A DNA stretch of 64,000 nucleotides, from NCBI GenBank assembly GCA_036936605.1, contig JAUPFV010000003.1, positions 147,220,997-147,284,996 on the forward strand, written 5' to 3'. Source of the DNA: Limnanthes douglasii subsp. nivea. Taxonomy: Eukaryota > Streptophyta > Magnoliopsida > Brassicales > Limnanthaceae. Both the position numbers and the translations under genes were made by a program. Below are positions 45,430 to 57,135 of this stretch, one piece after another. Each line of letters begins with the position of its first letter. Positions within the stretch are counted from its first letter, which is position 1. The notes beneath the pieces were generated by a model. The model did no database searches, had not been told where the DNA came from, and was given only the letters and a program-made list of their open reading frames with translations.

Positions 45430-46590
45430 CTATGTTAATGTTCTAGATCTTATACACTCTGACTTATGGGGGGCTGCTCCAATTACATCTCAGTCAGGTT
45501 ACAGGTTCTACATTATTTTTGTTGATGATTATACACAGTACACATAGTTGTACCCTTTAAAACTGAAGTGAATATGTGAGTATTTTTAAAGAATTTAAAA
45601 CCTTGGTGGAAAACCAGTTTGATAGAAAAATAAAATCCTTTCAGTCTGACTGGGAGGTGAATTTAGGTATTTTCTTATAGTAGCCAAAGAATCAGGGATA
45701 CAGGAAAGGACATTATGTCCTTACACTTCTGATGAAAATGGAAGGGCAGAAAGGAAGCACATGCATGTCACTGAGACTGGCCTAACTCTGTTGCCTCTGT
45801 CTAACCTTCTTTATTCTTACTAGCCAGAAGCCTTTCAAACAACACTGTACCTAATCAACAGGCTACCTATAGATTTTTTTACAAGATCAGTCTCCTTTTG
45901 AGAGATTGTATGGTCATACACCTGATTATAAGTTCATACGTAGTTTTGGGTGTGCATGTTTCCCTTGTCTAAGACCTTATCATGCAAACAAATTTCAGTT
46001 TCATTTTGTCAAATGTATTTTTCTGGGTTACAGTAGCGTGCATAAATGATATAAATGTCTTACGTCTAGTGGGAGAGTCTATGTTTCCAGGGATGTATTC
46101 TTCAATGAAGAAGAGTTCCCTTATTTTTCTGGTTTCGTAGGGTCAAAAGGCTGAGCTACTAACTTGTGTTCTCTTCAGTTGCCTAAGTTAACTAGTCCTA
46201 ATTCATAAGATGATTCTTCTGATATATAGGGAACATTTTCATACTCTCTAACTGGGTTTCCTAGTGACTGTCCTAACACCATCTCAAAAACTACATATCA
46301 TCAGCTAAGTATAACTACCATAAATCATTTACCACAACAAAACTTACATTTTACCACTAGTTGTTTGCAGACAGATTAATCAATCCCTTCACATTCTTCC
46401 CCAAGATCCATCACATTTCCATACATCCATGTCACACAGCCAATACAAGAACATCAGTTGATTATTGAGTTACCTCTTGAGAATTCTAACAATAACTCCC
46501 AACCACAGATTTTTCCTAACAGCTATTCTATGACCACTAGAGCCAAAACAGGAATTTCTAAACCTAAGGCTATATAGTCAATGTTACTAC
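45430..46590 (+). pseudogene. Copia integrase and linker
   Basis: Readings in several frames: DLIHSDLWGAAPITSQSGYR near 45450-45505, FVDDYTQYT, then after shifts VFFWVT (FLGYS) near 46018, and a GRVYVSRDVFFNE-like piece near 46075-46110. Ser/Thr-rich linker with PHSSPRSITFPYIH-like text to about 46590. At least six frame breaks. Confidence 0.7.
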
Positions 46591-46591
46591 T

Positions 46592-47545
46592 GTGCCTACT
46601 GTTACTGACAAGGAGCCTACTAAGTTTTCAGAAGATATAAGTATTTCTCTTTGGGCCCAGGCTATGCAAACGGAGTATGATGCTCTAATAGCAAATCATA
46701 CTTGGTCATTGGTTCCTTATACTCGTGATATGAGTTTGGTGGGTTGTAAGTGGGTGTATAAGTTGAAATACAACCTTGATGGTCAATTCAACGCTGTAAA
46801 TCCAGGTTGGTTGCTAAAGTTTTTCATCAAAGAACCTGGTATTGACTTTACTGAGACTTTAACTATAAGGTTGGTCTTAATCATTATTGTTTCTAAAGGT
46901 TGGGACATAAGGAAATTAGACATAAATAATGCTTTTTTAAAATGGTTTCCTACAAAAACAGGTTTTTATGGTGCACGTGAGGGGTTTGTGAATCCTAGGT
47001 ACCATTCTCATGTGTGTCACTTGCACAAGGTATTGTATGGTCTAAAACAGGCTCCTCGTGCTTGGTACCCCAAGCTCAAGGACACTCTATTATTGTTGGG
47101 GTTTCAAAATTCAAGAGCAAATTTCTCTACGTTTTTTCTAATGACTAAAGAGATCTCTATTACTCTCTTGGTCTACGTTGATGACATCATAGTCACATGA
47201 AGTACTTCTTCTTACTTAAACAAGCTTATTCAAAGACTTAACTCTGAATTTGCTCTTAACGACATGGGCTGTCTTAAGCTATTCTTAGGCATTGAAGTCT
47301 ATAGGGATAAGTCATGTATGTACTTGACTCAAACAAAGTACATTCAAGACTTACTTACTAGAGAGAGCATGTCTTCTTCCAATCATTTCTCCATTCCGAT
47401 GCATGTAAGCCTTGCAGTGTCCCTGTCATATGGTGATAATTTTCTGTGTCCTACAAAATACATGAGTATATTAGGTTTACAACAATACGTGTTTCATACT
47501 CAGCCTAACATTGCATTTTCTTTTAATAAAATGAGTTTATTCTAG
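46592..47545 (+). pseudogene. Copia reverse transcriptase
   Basis: From 46592 the frame has FSEDISISLWAQAMQTEYDA, TWSLVPYTRDMSLVGCKWVY, then IRKLDINNAFLKW (DVNNAFL), HLHKVLYGLKQAPRAWYPKL and LLVYVDDIIVT with the catalytic YVDD at 47174-47185. A TGA follows directly at 47198-47200. It continues FALNDMGCLKLFLGIEVYRD and YIQDLL to 47545. An internal deletion lies near 46800 (family: KARLVAKGF..Q reads NPGWLLKFFIKEPG). Confidence 0.85.
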
Positions 47546-47587
47546 CAGTGTACTACGAATGTACATCTTTAATATGTAAAGAGAATC

Positions 47588-48128
47588 ATGAGGTACTTAT
47601 CTGGAACTTCTTCTTTGGGGCTTCATATTAAACTCAGTGATGTTCATCAGCTCACTGAGTTCAGTGATGCTGACTGGACTACCTCCTTGGATGATCGACG
47701 TTCAATTGGTGGCTATTGTGTGTTCTTTGGAGAGCCTCTTGTCTCTTGGTCTTCAAGGAAGCAAAGTGTCGTCTCTCATTCTAGTACTGAATCTGAGTAC
47801 AAAACTTTAGTAAATCTCTCCTTAGAACTAATGTGGCTCCGTTTAGTTCTTCAAGAGTTGGGTCTTCAACTTCAACACGCTCCGATTATCTGGTGTGATA
47901 ACCTTGGAGCAAGCTCTATGGCTTCTATTCCGGTTTTTTCATGTCCATACTAAGTATATTGAAATCGATCTTCATTTTGTGAGGGACCAAGTTATTCAAG
48001 GACTGTTGGACATCAGGTACGTTCCCTCGCACGATCATGTTGCTGATTTTCTCCCAAAACCCTTATCTCACTCTCGATTTATTATCTCTGTGACAAACTC
48101 GGTCTCGAGAATCCACTCCTTCGTTTGA
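47588..48128 (+). pseudogene. Copia RNase H
   Basis: RYLSGTSSLGLHIKLSD, then FSDADWTTSLDDRRSIGGYC, SWSSRKQSVVSHSSTESEYK and LGLQLQHAPIIWCDNLGA to about 47935. A one-base shift follows, after which it reads HTKYIEIDLHFVRDQVIQG and VADFLPKPLSHSRF to the stop at 48126-48128. The catalytic D (DADW), E (STESEY) and D (WCDN) are all kept. Confidence 0.85.
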
Positions 48129-48137
48129 GGGGGGAAG
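48124..48137 (+). promoter_or_regulatory. Polypurine tract
   Basis: TTTGAGGGGGGAAG directly before the 3' LTR start. Confidence 0.8.
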
Positions 48138-48500
48138 TCAAGAAATATGGTTCTTAGGGATTAGGTTCAGGCAGTAGCAGTGTCGACGATAACGAAGGAA
48201 ATGATTATGATGAATGTAAAGGGATTTGAGCCGAGAAAAGACTGAGGCTCGAGTTTCCTAGAAAAAATATATGTCTTTATATATGTCGGGTCGTGTGTGG
48301 ACCGGATTGACATTTAGAGCTAACCTAAATCTAATTGGTCTGGTAGGCTAAAATCTCTCGACTACAATTAAGTTCTATTAACCATTAACGCTTGTAAATC
48401 GGATTTGTTAGAGAATAAATGTATAACAAAAATTATTTATACATGTAACAACAATTACACTTCTATATAAATGTAACAGCAATTGATTTATACTTGATTT
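48136..48500 (+). repeat. Copia 3' LTR, diverged
   Basis: Aligns with 43929-44270 up to about CACTTCTATATAAATG (48457); beyond that the match fades, so the LTR end is truncated or eroded. Confidence 0.65.
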
Positions 48501-49801
48501 TACCCATCATCAAGCTCCAAATCACCTGAATGTTATAATACTATTAGAGAGTATGGGTCTATGATATGTTTCTTATAATTAATGACTTTATATCATCATG
48601 TCTTGAATGTTATTTTATAACTTTGTTTAACAGGATTTATCCTCACTAATTTGTTAGATTACATAAAATTAAGAGAATTCAAACAAATCAGATATAGGCA
48701 AGTCAAAAGATCAATACCTGTTTCTGATCCTTGAAGTTTTCTTGCTCTGTACTTCGCTCATCTGCCCTCCTATTAGCTTTGCATTTCATAAATTAATGAA
48801 TGCTTTGAATACAAATTCATGTATGGAGATTTAGGGCATTGAAGAATTCTTTTCAAATCTTCGATTAGCTGTCAAGATGGAAATTTATATCTCTGAACCT
48901 TTTCGTCTTGCTCGTGGTCCATAAATTATTATTTAGCTCCTCAAATTATGGATTGAATCCTTTTATCTACTCAAGTTTTACCTAGCTCTCACGTTCTCAA
49001 TCAAAATCTCTTAAATCATCTTCATCTTTCAACTGAAATCTGCAGATGAATCTTCTTGTTCAAGTCGTGAACAAGCCTTCGCTAATCAAAGATCATTATT
49101 TCCTAAAGTTAATCTTTTGTTTTTAGTTGTTTAGATCGAATTCAAGTTCTTCATGTTAGTTGTTAATTATATATGGTTTCTCTTCAACTCTCTATATATA
49201 TCTATTATTTTGCTCCAAATTGATGAAAAGAAGAAGAAGTTAAGCGGGACCGGAATTTCCCTTGAACGCCAAAATTAAATTTTATTTTTTTACTTAAGTC
49301 CTTTTGTGGACCTTTATCTCCCATATAGCATGGTTGTATTACATATGAACGGAATTTATACCCATCTTTATTTTTCAATCATTTATTTGCTTAAAAACAT
49401 CTATCTATAAATTAATACTAAATTAATAATTAAACCAAATTCCTTAACTTAATTACCAAAAAATAAAATACAATACAGCATAATAAGGTTTATTTGTGTT
49501 AAAATGCTATTGATGAAGTTGTGTGGTTACGAGGATAAATAAGTCATATAATATGTGTTGTATGAAGTTGTACGAAGGTAAACCAAGTCGTATTAGGAGT
49601 TGGACGAGTCTTACATGGTGGTGCAAGTGGCTAAAAATAGCTGCAGAATAAATATGGAGTTGTTTGAAAGATATTAGGAAGTTAGTTAGGAAGGAAATAT
49701 GTTTTAGATTTGAGTTAGAGAAGCATAAATAACAAAAGATAATTTTAATTGCATGGGAATCACGGGATTTTCTAATGAAAATATTTTTTGTTATTTATAG
49801 C
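48501..49801. other. Unassigned host or intergenic DNA
   Basis: More balanced in composition near 48690-49100, with a TTTCTGATCCTTGAAG-type text that could be the minus-strand start of a gene, but I could not support any coding frame. Confidence 0.35.
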
Positions 49802-50256
49802 TGATGAGTCCGAATTCAGCATGCTCCCCGGACAGGGACAGATCAGTCCAAAGCCTCCGGACCGGACAGATCGGACAGATCACATGGACCGGACAGATCA
49901 CTTTGAACACAATGACCATAGGACAGTTCGAACTATGACAAAAGTACTAAAAAACCTAAACACTTCTTGACTAAGCTACTTGCTCTCCTACTTAGAGCTC
50001 ATGGGTCTTTGAACATGACCCGGGTCCATTAAACATGACCCGAAAGCCCATAAGGGCCCAAACATCACACTATAAATACCCAACCACCTGCATTAACTAT
50101 GGGTAATGAAAATTAACTGCTACCAAGCTGCTTAATTATCTCTCTACTCTCTAAACACTTAAAACACCCACACACCACCACTTAAACACCCACATACCAC
50201 CATAAAACACCAACTGAAATTACCAGCCTACCCTCAGGCGATTATTATCCTCACCA
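49802..50256 (+). mobile_element. Solo LTR related to Tat-1
   Basis: 455 bp, TGATGAGTCCGAATTCAGC at the start, CCTCACCA at the end, flanked by perfect 5-bp duplications ATAGC (49797-49801 and 50257-50261). It matches the Tat-1 LTR throughout, including CCGGACAG words, GACCCGGGTCCATTAAACAT and the TATA box CACTATAAATACCC near 50069, but with many differences, so it is an older or different subfamily. A solo LTR arises when the two LTRs of an element recombine. Confidence 0.92.
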
Positions 50257-50261
50257 ATAGC

Positions 50262-51301
50262 CATATACCTGGGCCAAAGTCTTCATAGGCTTTTAGCATA
50301 TGTTACATCATGAACTTAGTTATCTTAGCCTTACAAATCTAAGTTACACTTATACATTATAATGGAATTTAATATATATATATGCAGTTTCATTAGCTGG
50401 ACTTTTGTTGTCTTTGATTATTGTGATGTTTCCGAATCTTGTATGACTTGTAATCTTAAAGTTTGAAATTTCATTCTTAATTAATGGTTTATCGAGCTGC
50501 ACTAGTAAACTAATTATTACTAGACTACAAAAGTTTTTTGGCATGTTAATCTTATACTTGACTCGTTAAAAAGATTCATCGGTCCAAACATCCATTTATG
50601 ACTAAAATATAATTTTATAAAATATAAAATAGTACAAGTATAAGTAGTATTTTTTTGTTTTTGAGGTACTACTAGCCAATAATCTTGTAAGCATACACTT
50701 TATTAAATTTATGATTGATAGGAAGTTGTAAGAGATTTGCTTTAAAAACTGTTGCAGATTGATTTTAGTTATATGAAAGTAGTCCATAGGACTTTCAAAT
50801 TATAAATAAAGAACTAGTAATTTCACTTGATTTGTTGAGCATTGAACCCGAGACATCATATTTCAGCATGGTCGAGCTTTATTTGATGTATAAATATTAT
50901 TATTGTATTTTGTCTTTCGAACTTTATGGTTAAATATTTGTACTTAGTGGAGTTGGAAAATGATGCTTAGAATTGGTTGCATGTTTCATTGGAACGATAA
51001 AAGTCTCATTACACGTGTCAGAAACGTGTAACACTAGTGTTTGTTTCCCATATGTGTTGGTCTTGAGACTCATTTCATCTCAATCTTTTAACTCCCTTTT
51101 ACTTTTTTATCTTAGCTTTTATCTACAAAATAATATAATGTATTAATTAAACAATTGAAAAGTTATGATGTCCTCATATTTCTTTTAAATTATTGTATTC
51201 TCCAGAAATCTCTTCATTTGACTATATGAAATTCTTTTTTTTATCTCTCTTGCTTTTCAAAGTTGTGATTTTTAATTTATTTTTCACTCATATTTTAGAA
51301 A
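50262..51301. other. AT-rich stretch without recognisable feature
   Basis: No LTR, gag start or primer site for Tat-2 could be found here, although they would be expected if that element were complete. Some short open frames on the minus strand show no motif. Confidence 0.45.
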
Positions 51302-52375
51302 ATGTATTGTTTTTTTAGTTGGTATGAGGGGAACACATCGAATCAATATGCTGAGACTCATCGGAATTTGTATGCAGTCCTGGGAGTTGAGGATTTGTAC
51401 GTACATGGTGTCGATTGGAGGAACTCTCCGTTGACAAGTGAAATTAGATCTATTAAGCTTCCGAAGCGTTTTAATATTGCCAAGGTTGAGAACTTCGATG
51501 GGATGCAGGATCCAGACGATCACATCAAACAATTCAAGAATTATATGATGAACTTCGAAGATGACGACAGGTTGATGTGTCGTGCTTTTTCATAAACTTT
51601 TAAAGGAACATCATTAAAGTGGTACAATCGGATTCCGAGGGGATCCATTTCGAATTTCAAAGATTTTTATACTGCTTTTCGAAGGCAGTTTGTTAGAAGC
51701 AAGGAGATGAGAGCGAATAGAGATGCGATTATCCAATGCAAACATGCAGTTGGAGAAAAGTTGAAGGACTACACAAAGATATTTTTTCTGACTAAGGCAA
51801 GTTTGGATAATTGCAAAGACGGTGTGGCGATGGCAGCTTTTCGCCTAGGTTTATTTCCAGAATATCTGGCTAATAAGACGAAAAAAAGAAGGCTTTAACT
51901 TTTGGAGCATTAATGGCTCAGGTTGAAGATCAAATCAAAGTCGAATAATCTACCAGGGTCCGAGGAGGACCAGTTAATGTTCCAAAAACTTCAAGTCAGA
52001 TGGTCAATAACCCGAGGCCATCTTCGAATGGTAATCAGCAGGTGCGTGCGAGGAATAATAATTTCCCACCTCGAACTGGGAAGATATTCAAATCACGCCC
52101 CATTCTACAATTACAACAGATCGAGACCGAATCAGTGGATTAAGCCAGAGTATTATGCAGATTTAACAGAAAGTGTAGCTGTAATTTTTGACAAAAACAA
52201 GAGCTTTGTGAATTTCAAGAAGCCAACTCCAATTAACAGGTCAAGGTAGGAGCGGAACAATAAATATTGCAGATATCATGAGGATATTGGTCATGATACC
52301 AATGATTGTATAGCACTGAAAAAAGAAGTCTAAATTCTAATTGAAAACGGAAAGCTTTTGACTTATGTGAAGTCA
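51302..52375 (+). pseudogene. gag: Tat-2 gag core
   Basis: Homology to Tat-1 gag starts near 51410: DWRNSPLTSEIRSIKLPKRF, then DPDDHIKQFKNYMMNFEDDD and LMCRAFS to a stop at 51593. It resumes with SLKWYNRIPRGS, FRRQFVRSKEM and GLFPEYLANK, and has a zinc knuckle of the unusual C-x2-H-x4-H-x4-C type near 52268-52309 (CRYHEDIGHDTNDC), the same variant as Tat-1. Stops at 51593, 51897, 52248 and 52332. The charged N-terminal region that Tat-1 has before this point is absent here; a matching piece lies inverted at 60850-61390. Confidence 0.8.
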
Positions 52376-52439
52376 TGAGGAAGCACGTCAAAAATTCCAA
52401 CATCGAATCCAAGGCCGAATAACCCAAGTGCACTAGTTG

Positions 52440-53090
52440 AGAATTTGATGATTTTAGATTCAAAGGCTGATGAGTTTGATGCTTCTTTGGAATACTTAGA
52501 TAAGGATCCAGACAGGCTGATTTTGAAGGCTGTTGAAGAGCCAGTAAGGAAAGGGCATGTGCAAAGTTTGTGTGAATTTTTTGAGTCATTGGCCATTTTT
52601 GGAGGTGATTCAATGGCTGGAACTACTTACAGTTATAGGAAGATACATGTTGTCAATTTGACAACTCAAATTGAATAAAGGATGTCTACTCATTTATATG
52701 GAAAAAATGTCATTCCTTTTATCTTGTTCGATGAGGACTACTTGCAAGGTACTGCAGGGCCGCATAAAGACGCGGTAGTTATTGGGGCAGAAGTGGCTGG
52801 TGTTAAAATCCGATGTGTGCTAATAGACACCGGTAGTTCTACGAATGTCATTTTCAAAGCGACATGTGATAGGATGCGTAATCATCCTCGAATTTCTTAA
52901 TCGGAGTGCATGATTATTGGATTTACTAGTCTGACAACGCAGGTGATTGAGGAATTTGAAGGAGAGGTGATCCTAGGAAAGGAACTCTTCAAGAAGGTGG
53001 TCCAAGTGTTCTTTATAGTGGTCGAACGCTATTTTTGGAAAGCCTTGGCTGTCCAGAATGTATGGAATTGTATCGATAGTACATCAATGT
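52440..53090 (+). pseudogene. Tat-2 protease region
   Basis: A spacer matching Tat-1 (FFESLAIFGGDS near 52577) leads to VIPFILFDEDYLQGTAGPHK, DAVVIGAEVAG and the aspartic protease motif LIDTGSSTNVIF at about 52820-52855. It continues IIGFTSLTTQVIEEFEGEVI and LGKELFKKVVQVFFIVV, then breaks up. Stops at 52676 and 52898 and a deletion near 53030, where the LGRSWL segment should be. Confidence 0.8.
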
Positions 53091-53379
53091 TTTAAATATA
53101 TGATAGGGGATCGTGTGGGGGTCGTTCGAAGTGACCATAAAGCTGCAACAGAATGTTATGCCACTGCACTTCGGATCAAAGGATCCAGCAGTGGAGACCT
53201 GATGAACGAATAGGAGACAAAAGGGTTGACCTCGGATTTGGATGAAGGGGTTGACATCTGAGGGAAACCCCATGGTCTTTAATAGTAAGTAAAGAAATTG
53301 AGGGGTATAGTTTTTCGAAGGAAGAGTACTTTGAATATGAACCTTACTGGCCCCAGTTCTACGTTAACAACTACTATAA

Positions 53380-54151
53380 TTTTTGTCTTTCAATTTGGAC
53401 GTTTTCGCTTTGAAAACGGAGAATGTGACATGGGTGCCGACCGAAGTAATTTGCCATAGTTTAACTGTTGATCCAAAGGTGAAGCCGATAATTCAAAAAA
53501 GAAGGGTATTTTCATCAGAGAAAACATAAGCAATAGTTTTTGAAGTGGATCGTTTATCCAGGGTCGGACATATAAGGGAGTCACAATATCCCTTATGGAC
53601 GGCAAATCCAGCAGTGATCAGAAAGAAGAATAGAAAATGAAGAATGTGTGTGGATTTTACTGACTTAAATCGAGCATGCCCTAAAGATCCATTTCTTGTT
53701 CCTCGAATAGATCAACTGATTGATTCCACTTCGGGAAATACAATATTAACTTTCATGGATGCTTTTGCAGGATACAATCAGATCCAGATGGATCTGAAGG
53801 ACCAAGAATGTACGACCTTCATAACTGACAGGGGATTGCACTGCTACCAGGTTATGCCTTTTGGATTAAAAAACGTTGGAGCTACTTATCAAAGGTTGAT
53901 GAATAAGGCATTTCCTACTCAGATCGGAAGAAACATCGTAGGTGTATATTGATGATATAGTGGTAAAAAAATTGATGTATAATGCACATCTGGAGGATTT
54001 AAAGGAAACAATTTTGAATCTAAAGGAAATCAGGTTAAAGCTTAATCCTGAAAAGTGTATCTTCAGAGTTCGATCAGGGAAGTTCTTGGGTTATGTTATC
54101 AGTGAAAGATCAATGGAAGCTAACCCAGAACATTTGAAAGCTGTAATATGA
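53380..54151 (+). pseudogene. Tat-2 reverse transcriptase
   Basis: After a degenerate start (HVFAW-type region near 53390) come SQYPLWTANPAVIRKKN at about 53580, MCVDFTDLNRACPKDPFLVP, LTFMDAFAGYNQIQMD, GLHCYQVMPFGLKNVGATYQ and RLMNKAFPTQIGRNI. A one-base insertion just before the catalytic motif breaks the frame, and VYIDDIVVK (YIDD near 53945-53956) is read in the next frame, going on to LNPEKCIFRVRSGKFLGYVI. Enzyme inactive because of the shift and stops. Confidence 0.85.
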
Positions 54152-54600
54152 ATTCACATCGATCTGTTAAAGAAGTGTAAATTTTGACAGGTTGGTTAGA
54201 AGCGCTTAATAGATTTATTTCTAGATTTTCGGGAAAATGTTTTCCTTTCTTTCAATTGTTGCGAGGGCCAAGTAGATTTGAATGGACGTCGGATTGTGAA
54301 GCAGCGTTTACAAGCATAAAGAACTTATAATCATCACCAGAAATTTTTTCAAAACCTCGAAGTGGAGAAAAACTCTTTGTATACATTACAGTATTGAATT
54401 TTTCACTTAGCGCAATATTGATAAATGAAGATTCAGGAATTCCGAAGCTAGTGTATTATGTCAGCAAAAGCTTGGTGACATCAAAAAAGAGTTATTTGAA
54501 GCTCGAGAAATTAGCATTAGCATTGGTGATTGCCGCTAGGAAAATGCGCCCTTACTTCCAGGCTCATACTATCGAAGTCTGAACTTCATCCCTTTAAAGA
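54152..54600 (+). pseudogene. Tat-2 connection and first RNase H domain
   Basis: The thumb/connection reads LTGWLEALNRFISRFS near 54185 and FEWTSDCEAAF near 54279. The RNase H starts LFVYITVLNFSLSAILINED, then KLVYYVSKSLVTSKKSYLKL and EKLALALVIAARKMRPYFQA. Typical D..A.......PVYYVS+.L....+Y...EK motifs are recognisable; the leading catalytic aspartate of the family (VDAS/ISVSD) reads threonine/valine here. Confidence 0.75.
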
Positions 54601-54779
54601 ATATTTTGCAACGTCCTGACATTTTGAGGAGGATGACCGAGTGGTCAACAAAGGTAGGAGATTATGATATCTTGTTCACACCTCAACTGCAATTAAAGCT
54701 CAAGTGTTGGCAGATTTTTTTGTTGAATTTCATTCGAGCAGGTAGAATATTGAAGAAAGTCAGGATGTTGTATCAACGA

Positions 54780-55270
54780 GTTCGATGTGGGTTGTTCGAA
54801 CAAATGGAGGGTCTAGTATCTCAATGTGTAGTGCTGGAGTCCACTTAATTGCTCCATCTGGAGAAACGGTGGTTCAATCCATCAAATTTGGTTATCACGC
54901 CTCTAATAACGAAGTTGAATACAAAACTGCTTTGGCAGGTTTGAGGTTGGTGAAAATATATGGAGAACCTTCAGTGCTCTTAGAAACAGACTCTCAGTTA
55001 GTAGCAAATCAAGTATCTGGAAATTGTGAGGCAAGAAAGGATCGCTTAATTTTGTATATTCGGGAGCTTCAGAACTTAATGTTACTATTTTATCATGTTG
55101 TTGTAGAACATATTAGTCGATGGAGTAACATGGTGTCTGATTTGCTAGCAAATATTGCTTACAAAGAAGAGCATCTCTGGATTTTGTTACAAGGAAGTCC
55201 TTCGATTTTGATCCAGTCAAGCCAGTGTGATTATATAAAGGAATTGTTCATCACTTTAGATGTAGTCTGA
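54780..55270 (+). pseudogene. Tat-2 second RNase H (aRNH)
   Basis: Frame 54785-55270: TNGGSSISMCSAGVHLIAPS, then VVQSIKFGYHASNNEVEYKT, ALAGLRLVKIYGEPSVLLET and DSQLVANQVSGNCEARKDRL. This is the extra, archaeal-like RNase H characteristic of Tat-lineage elements. E (NNEVEYK) and D (ETDSQLV) are kept; the first aspartate of the VDGSS motif reads asparagine (TNGGSS). Stop at 55268-55270. Its presence supports the Tat assignment. Confidence 0.85.
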
Positions 55271-55429
55271 GGTGATTGGCGAACTGATATTTTAATTTTT
55301 TTGATTCAAGGGACATTTCCAGATGATATGAAATTGGCCAAAAAATTGCGAGGTATAGAATTTGGATACGTAGTATTGGATGAAATTTTATATAAAAGAG
55401 CATTGAGTATGGCATTATGACGATGTTTG

Positions 55430-56512
55430 GATAGGCAAGAATCTCAGAAGGTATTATCAGAGTTGCATGATGGAGAAGGGTCAACTCATTGCGGGTTTAA
55501 AGCTTTATCTCGTCGAGTTTTGATTGCAGGGTTTTACTGGCCTTCCATCATGAGCGATGCCAAAAATTTGGTTCGAAGCTTTGATACTTGTTAAAGGTTT
55601 GCTAATTCTATACATAAACCGGCAGTTCCACTTATGTCCATTACCGAGGCCATACCATTTGACAGATGGGAAATTGATTTAGTGGGGCCTTTGTTGATGG
55701 CATCTAGAGGACGGCAAATGACAATTGTAGTGGTAGACTATTTTACAAAGTGGGTAGAAGCAGAACCGCTGTGTGGAACGAAAGCAAAAGATGTAATAAA
55801 ATTTATTGTAAACAGTAGTTGTTTTCGCTTCGGAGTACCTCAAAGAATTACTACGGATAATGGCTATCAGTTTAATAATAAAGAAATGACTTCATTCTAC
55901 GTGTTAAAATGAATTCTGAAATATTTTTCAACACCTTTTCATACTCAAGCTAATCGACAAGTCGAGGTGACGAAAATAACTATTTTAGATGGTTTGAAGA
56001 TAAATTTAACATGGGCAATAGGGAAATGGCCAAATTATTTGCAAGAAGTACTTTGGGCTTATCAAACTACTCCTAGGGAAGCTAGAAAAAAAACTTTTTT
56101 TTATTTAGCATATGGAATGGATGTTTTAAGCCCTGCGGAATCTACGATGTCATCTTTTATAATAACCCAATATTCTAAAGCATCTAATAACGAAGCTAAG
56201 AGAGCAAGTTTAGATTTGATTGATAAAAAAAGAGTTCGAGCTCATTTGAACGTAATCCATTATCAAACTCCTATGAGGAACATATACAACTCGAGGGTGA
56301 AAATGCGGGAGTTTAAAGCAGGTGGTAAAGTATTGAAGAAAGTATATTTGCATACCAAGGAGAAGTGCCTCGGAAATATGGCCCCGAATTGGGAAGGACC
56401 TTATGTGGTTGTTGAAAGGATAAAGCCAGGGTCTTATCGCCTTTGCGATATTCAGGGAAGGATGCTACAACACCCGTGGAATATACAGCATCTGAAATTA
56501 TACTGGGAATAG
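55430..56512 (+). pseudogene. Tat-2 integrase
   Basis: The zinc-finger region is partly readable (HCGFKALSRRVLIAGFYWPS near 55489, then a disrupted CQRFAN). The core has WEIDLVGPLLMASRGRQMTI, VVDYFTKWVEAEPLC, RFGVPQRITTDNGYQFNNKE and, after a stop at 55910, STPFHTQANRQVEVTKITIL, so the D-D-E residues are visible. The C-terminus has NWEGPYVVVERIKPGSYRL and ends HPWNIQHLKLYWE at 56512, collinear with Tat-1 integrase. One stop and several substitutions. Confidence 0.85.
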
Positions 56513-57135
56513 CTATATTGTATTTTAAATTTGTTTCTTTTGGTTGAATATCGCACTCTTTCCTACCATGTTGTCCCAGGAAGGTTTTAATGAGGTGCTA
56601 TGTACATATTCAACATTATCAATAAAATGCATTTTGGTCAATGGTTGTTTACAAGTGTTTATTTAAACTATTTTGATAACTTATCAAAGACTGGTCATCT
56701 TTGAGGTTGATCAAGAGTAGAATGTTCTGAAGTGTTTATTACACTTTTTGAAGAAACAACAATATTCAAAGTGCTACGTCCAACAAACGCACTGTGTTTT
56801 TCGAAGTGCTACGTTCAATAAATGCACTGTGATTTTCAAAGTACTACATCCAATAAATGCACTATGATTTTCGATGTACTATGTTAAAAAATGTGTTATG
56901 ATATTCGAGGTGTCACGTTCATTTAATGCACTAGAATATTCAAGGGATTACCTTGTGCAATAATAATTTGAAGTATTCAGTTATGTTTTAACTTCGAATA
57001 ATTAATATAAATAATGGATCACATGACTTATGAGAAAATATGAAATACAAATAAAAACCCTTGTCATTTAGAGTAAATTCGATGAGTATAATGGATATGG
57101 TACTAATATGACGAATACAAAAAAGGAACATAAAT
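56513..57135. other. Convergent intergenic region of Tat-2
   Basis: Counterpart of 10467-10927 in Tat-1, lying between integrase and the end of the antisense gene. It carries a 35-bp tandem repeat (56768-56943) in place of the Tat-1 hairpin pair. No coding sequence. Confidence 0.5.
56768..56943 (+). repeat. 35-bp tandem repeat
   Basis: Five units with the pattern AAGTGCTACGTTCAATAAAT followed by GCACTGTGATTTTCG. The last two are more diverged. Confidence 0.8.

Larger units (their letters stand above)
43929..48500 (+). mobile_element. Degenerate Ty1/copia retrotransposon
   Basis: Complete layout on the plus strand: 5' LTR (43929-44340), primer site, gag knuckle and protease, integrase, RT, RNase H, polypurine tract and a diverged 3' LTR (48136-48500). 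Both LTRs start GTCAAGAAATATG and share TTATATATGTCGG and GTGTGTGGACC. They differ at many positions, so the copy is old, and frames are interrupted in every domain. Confidence 0.85.
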
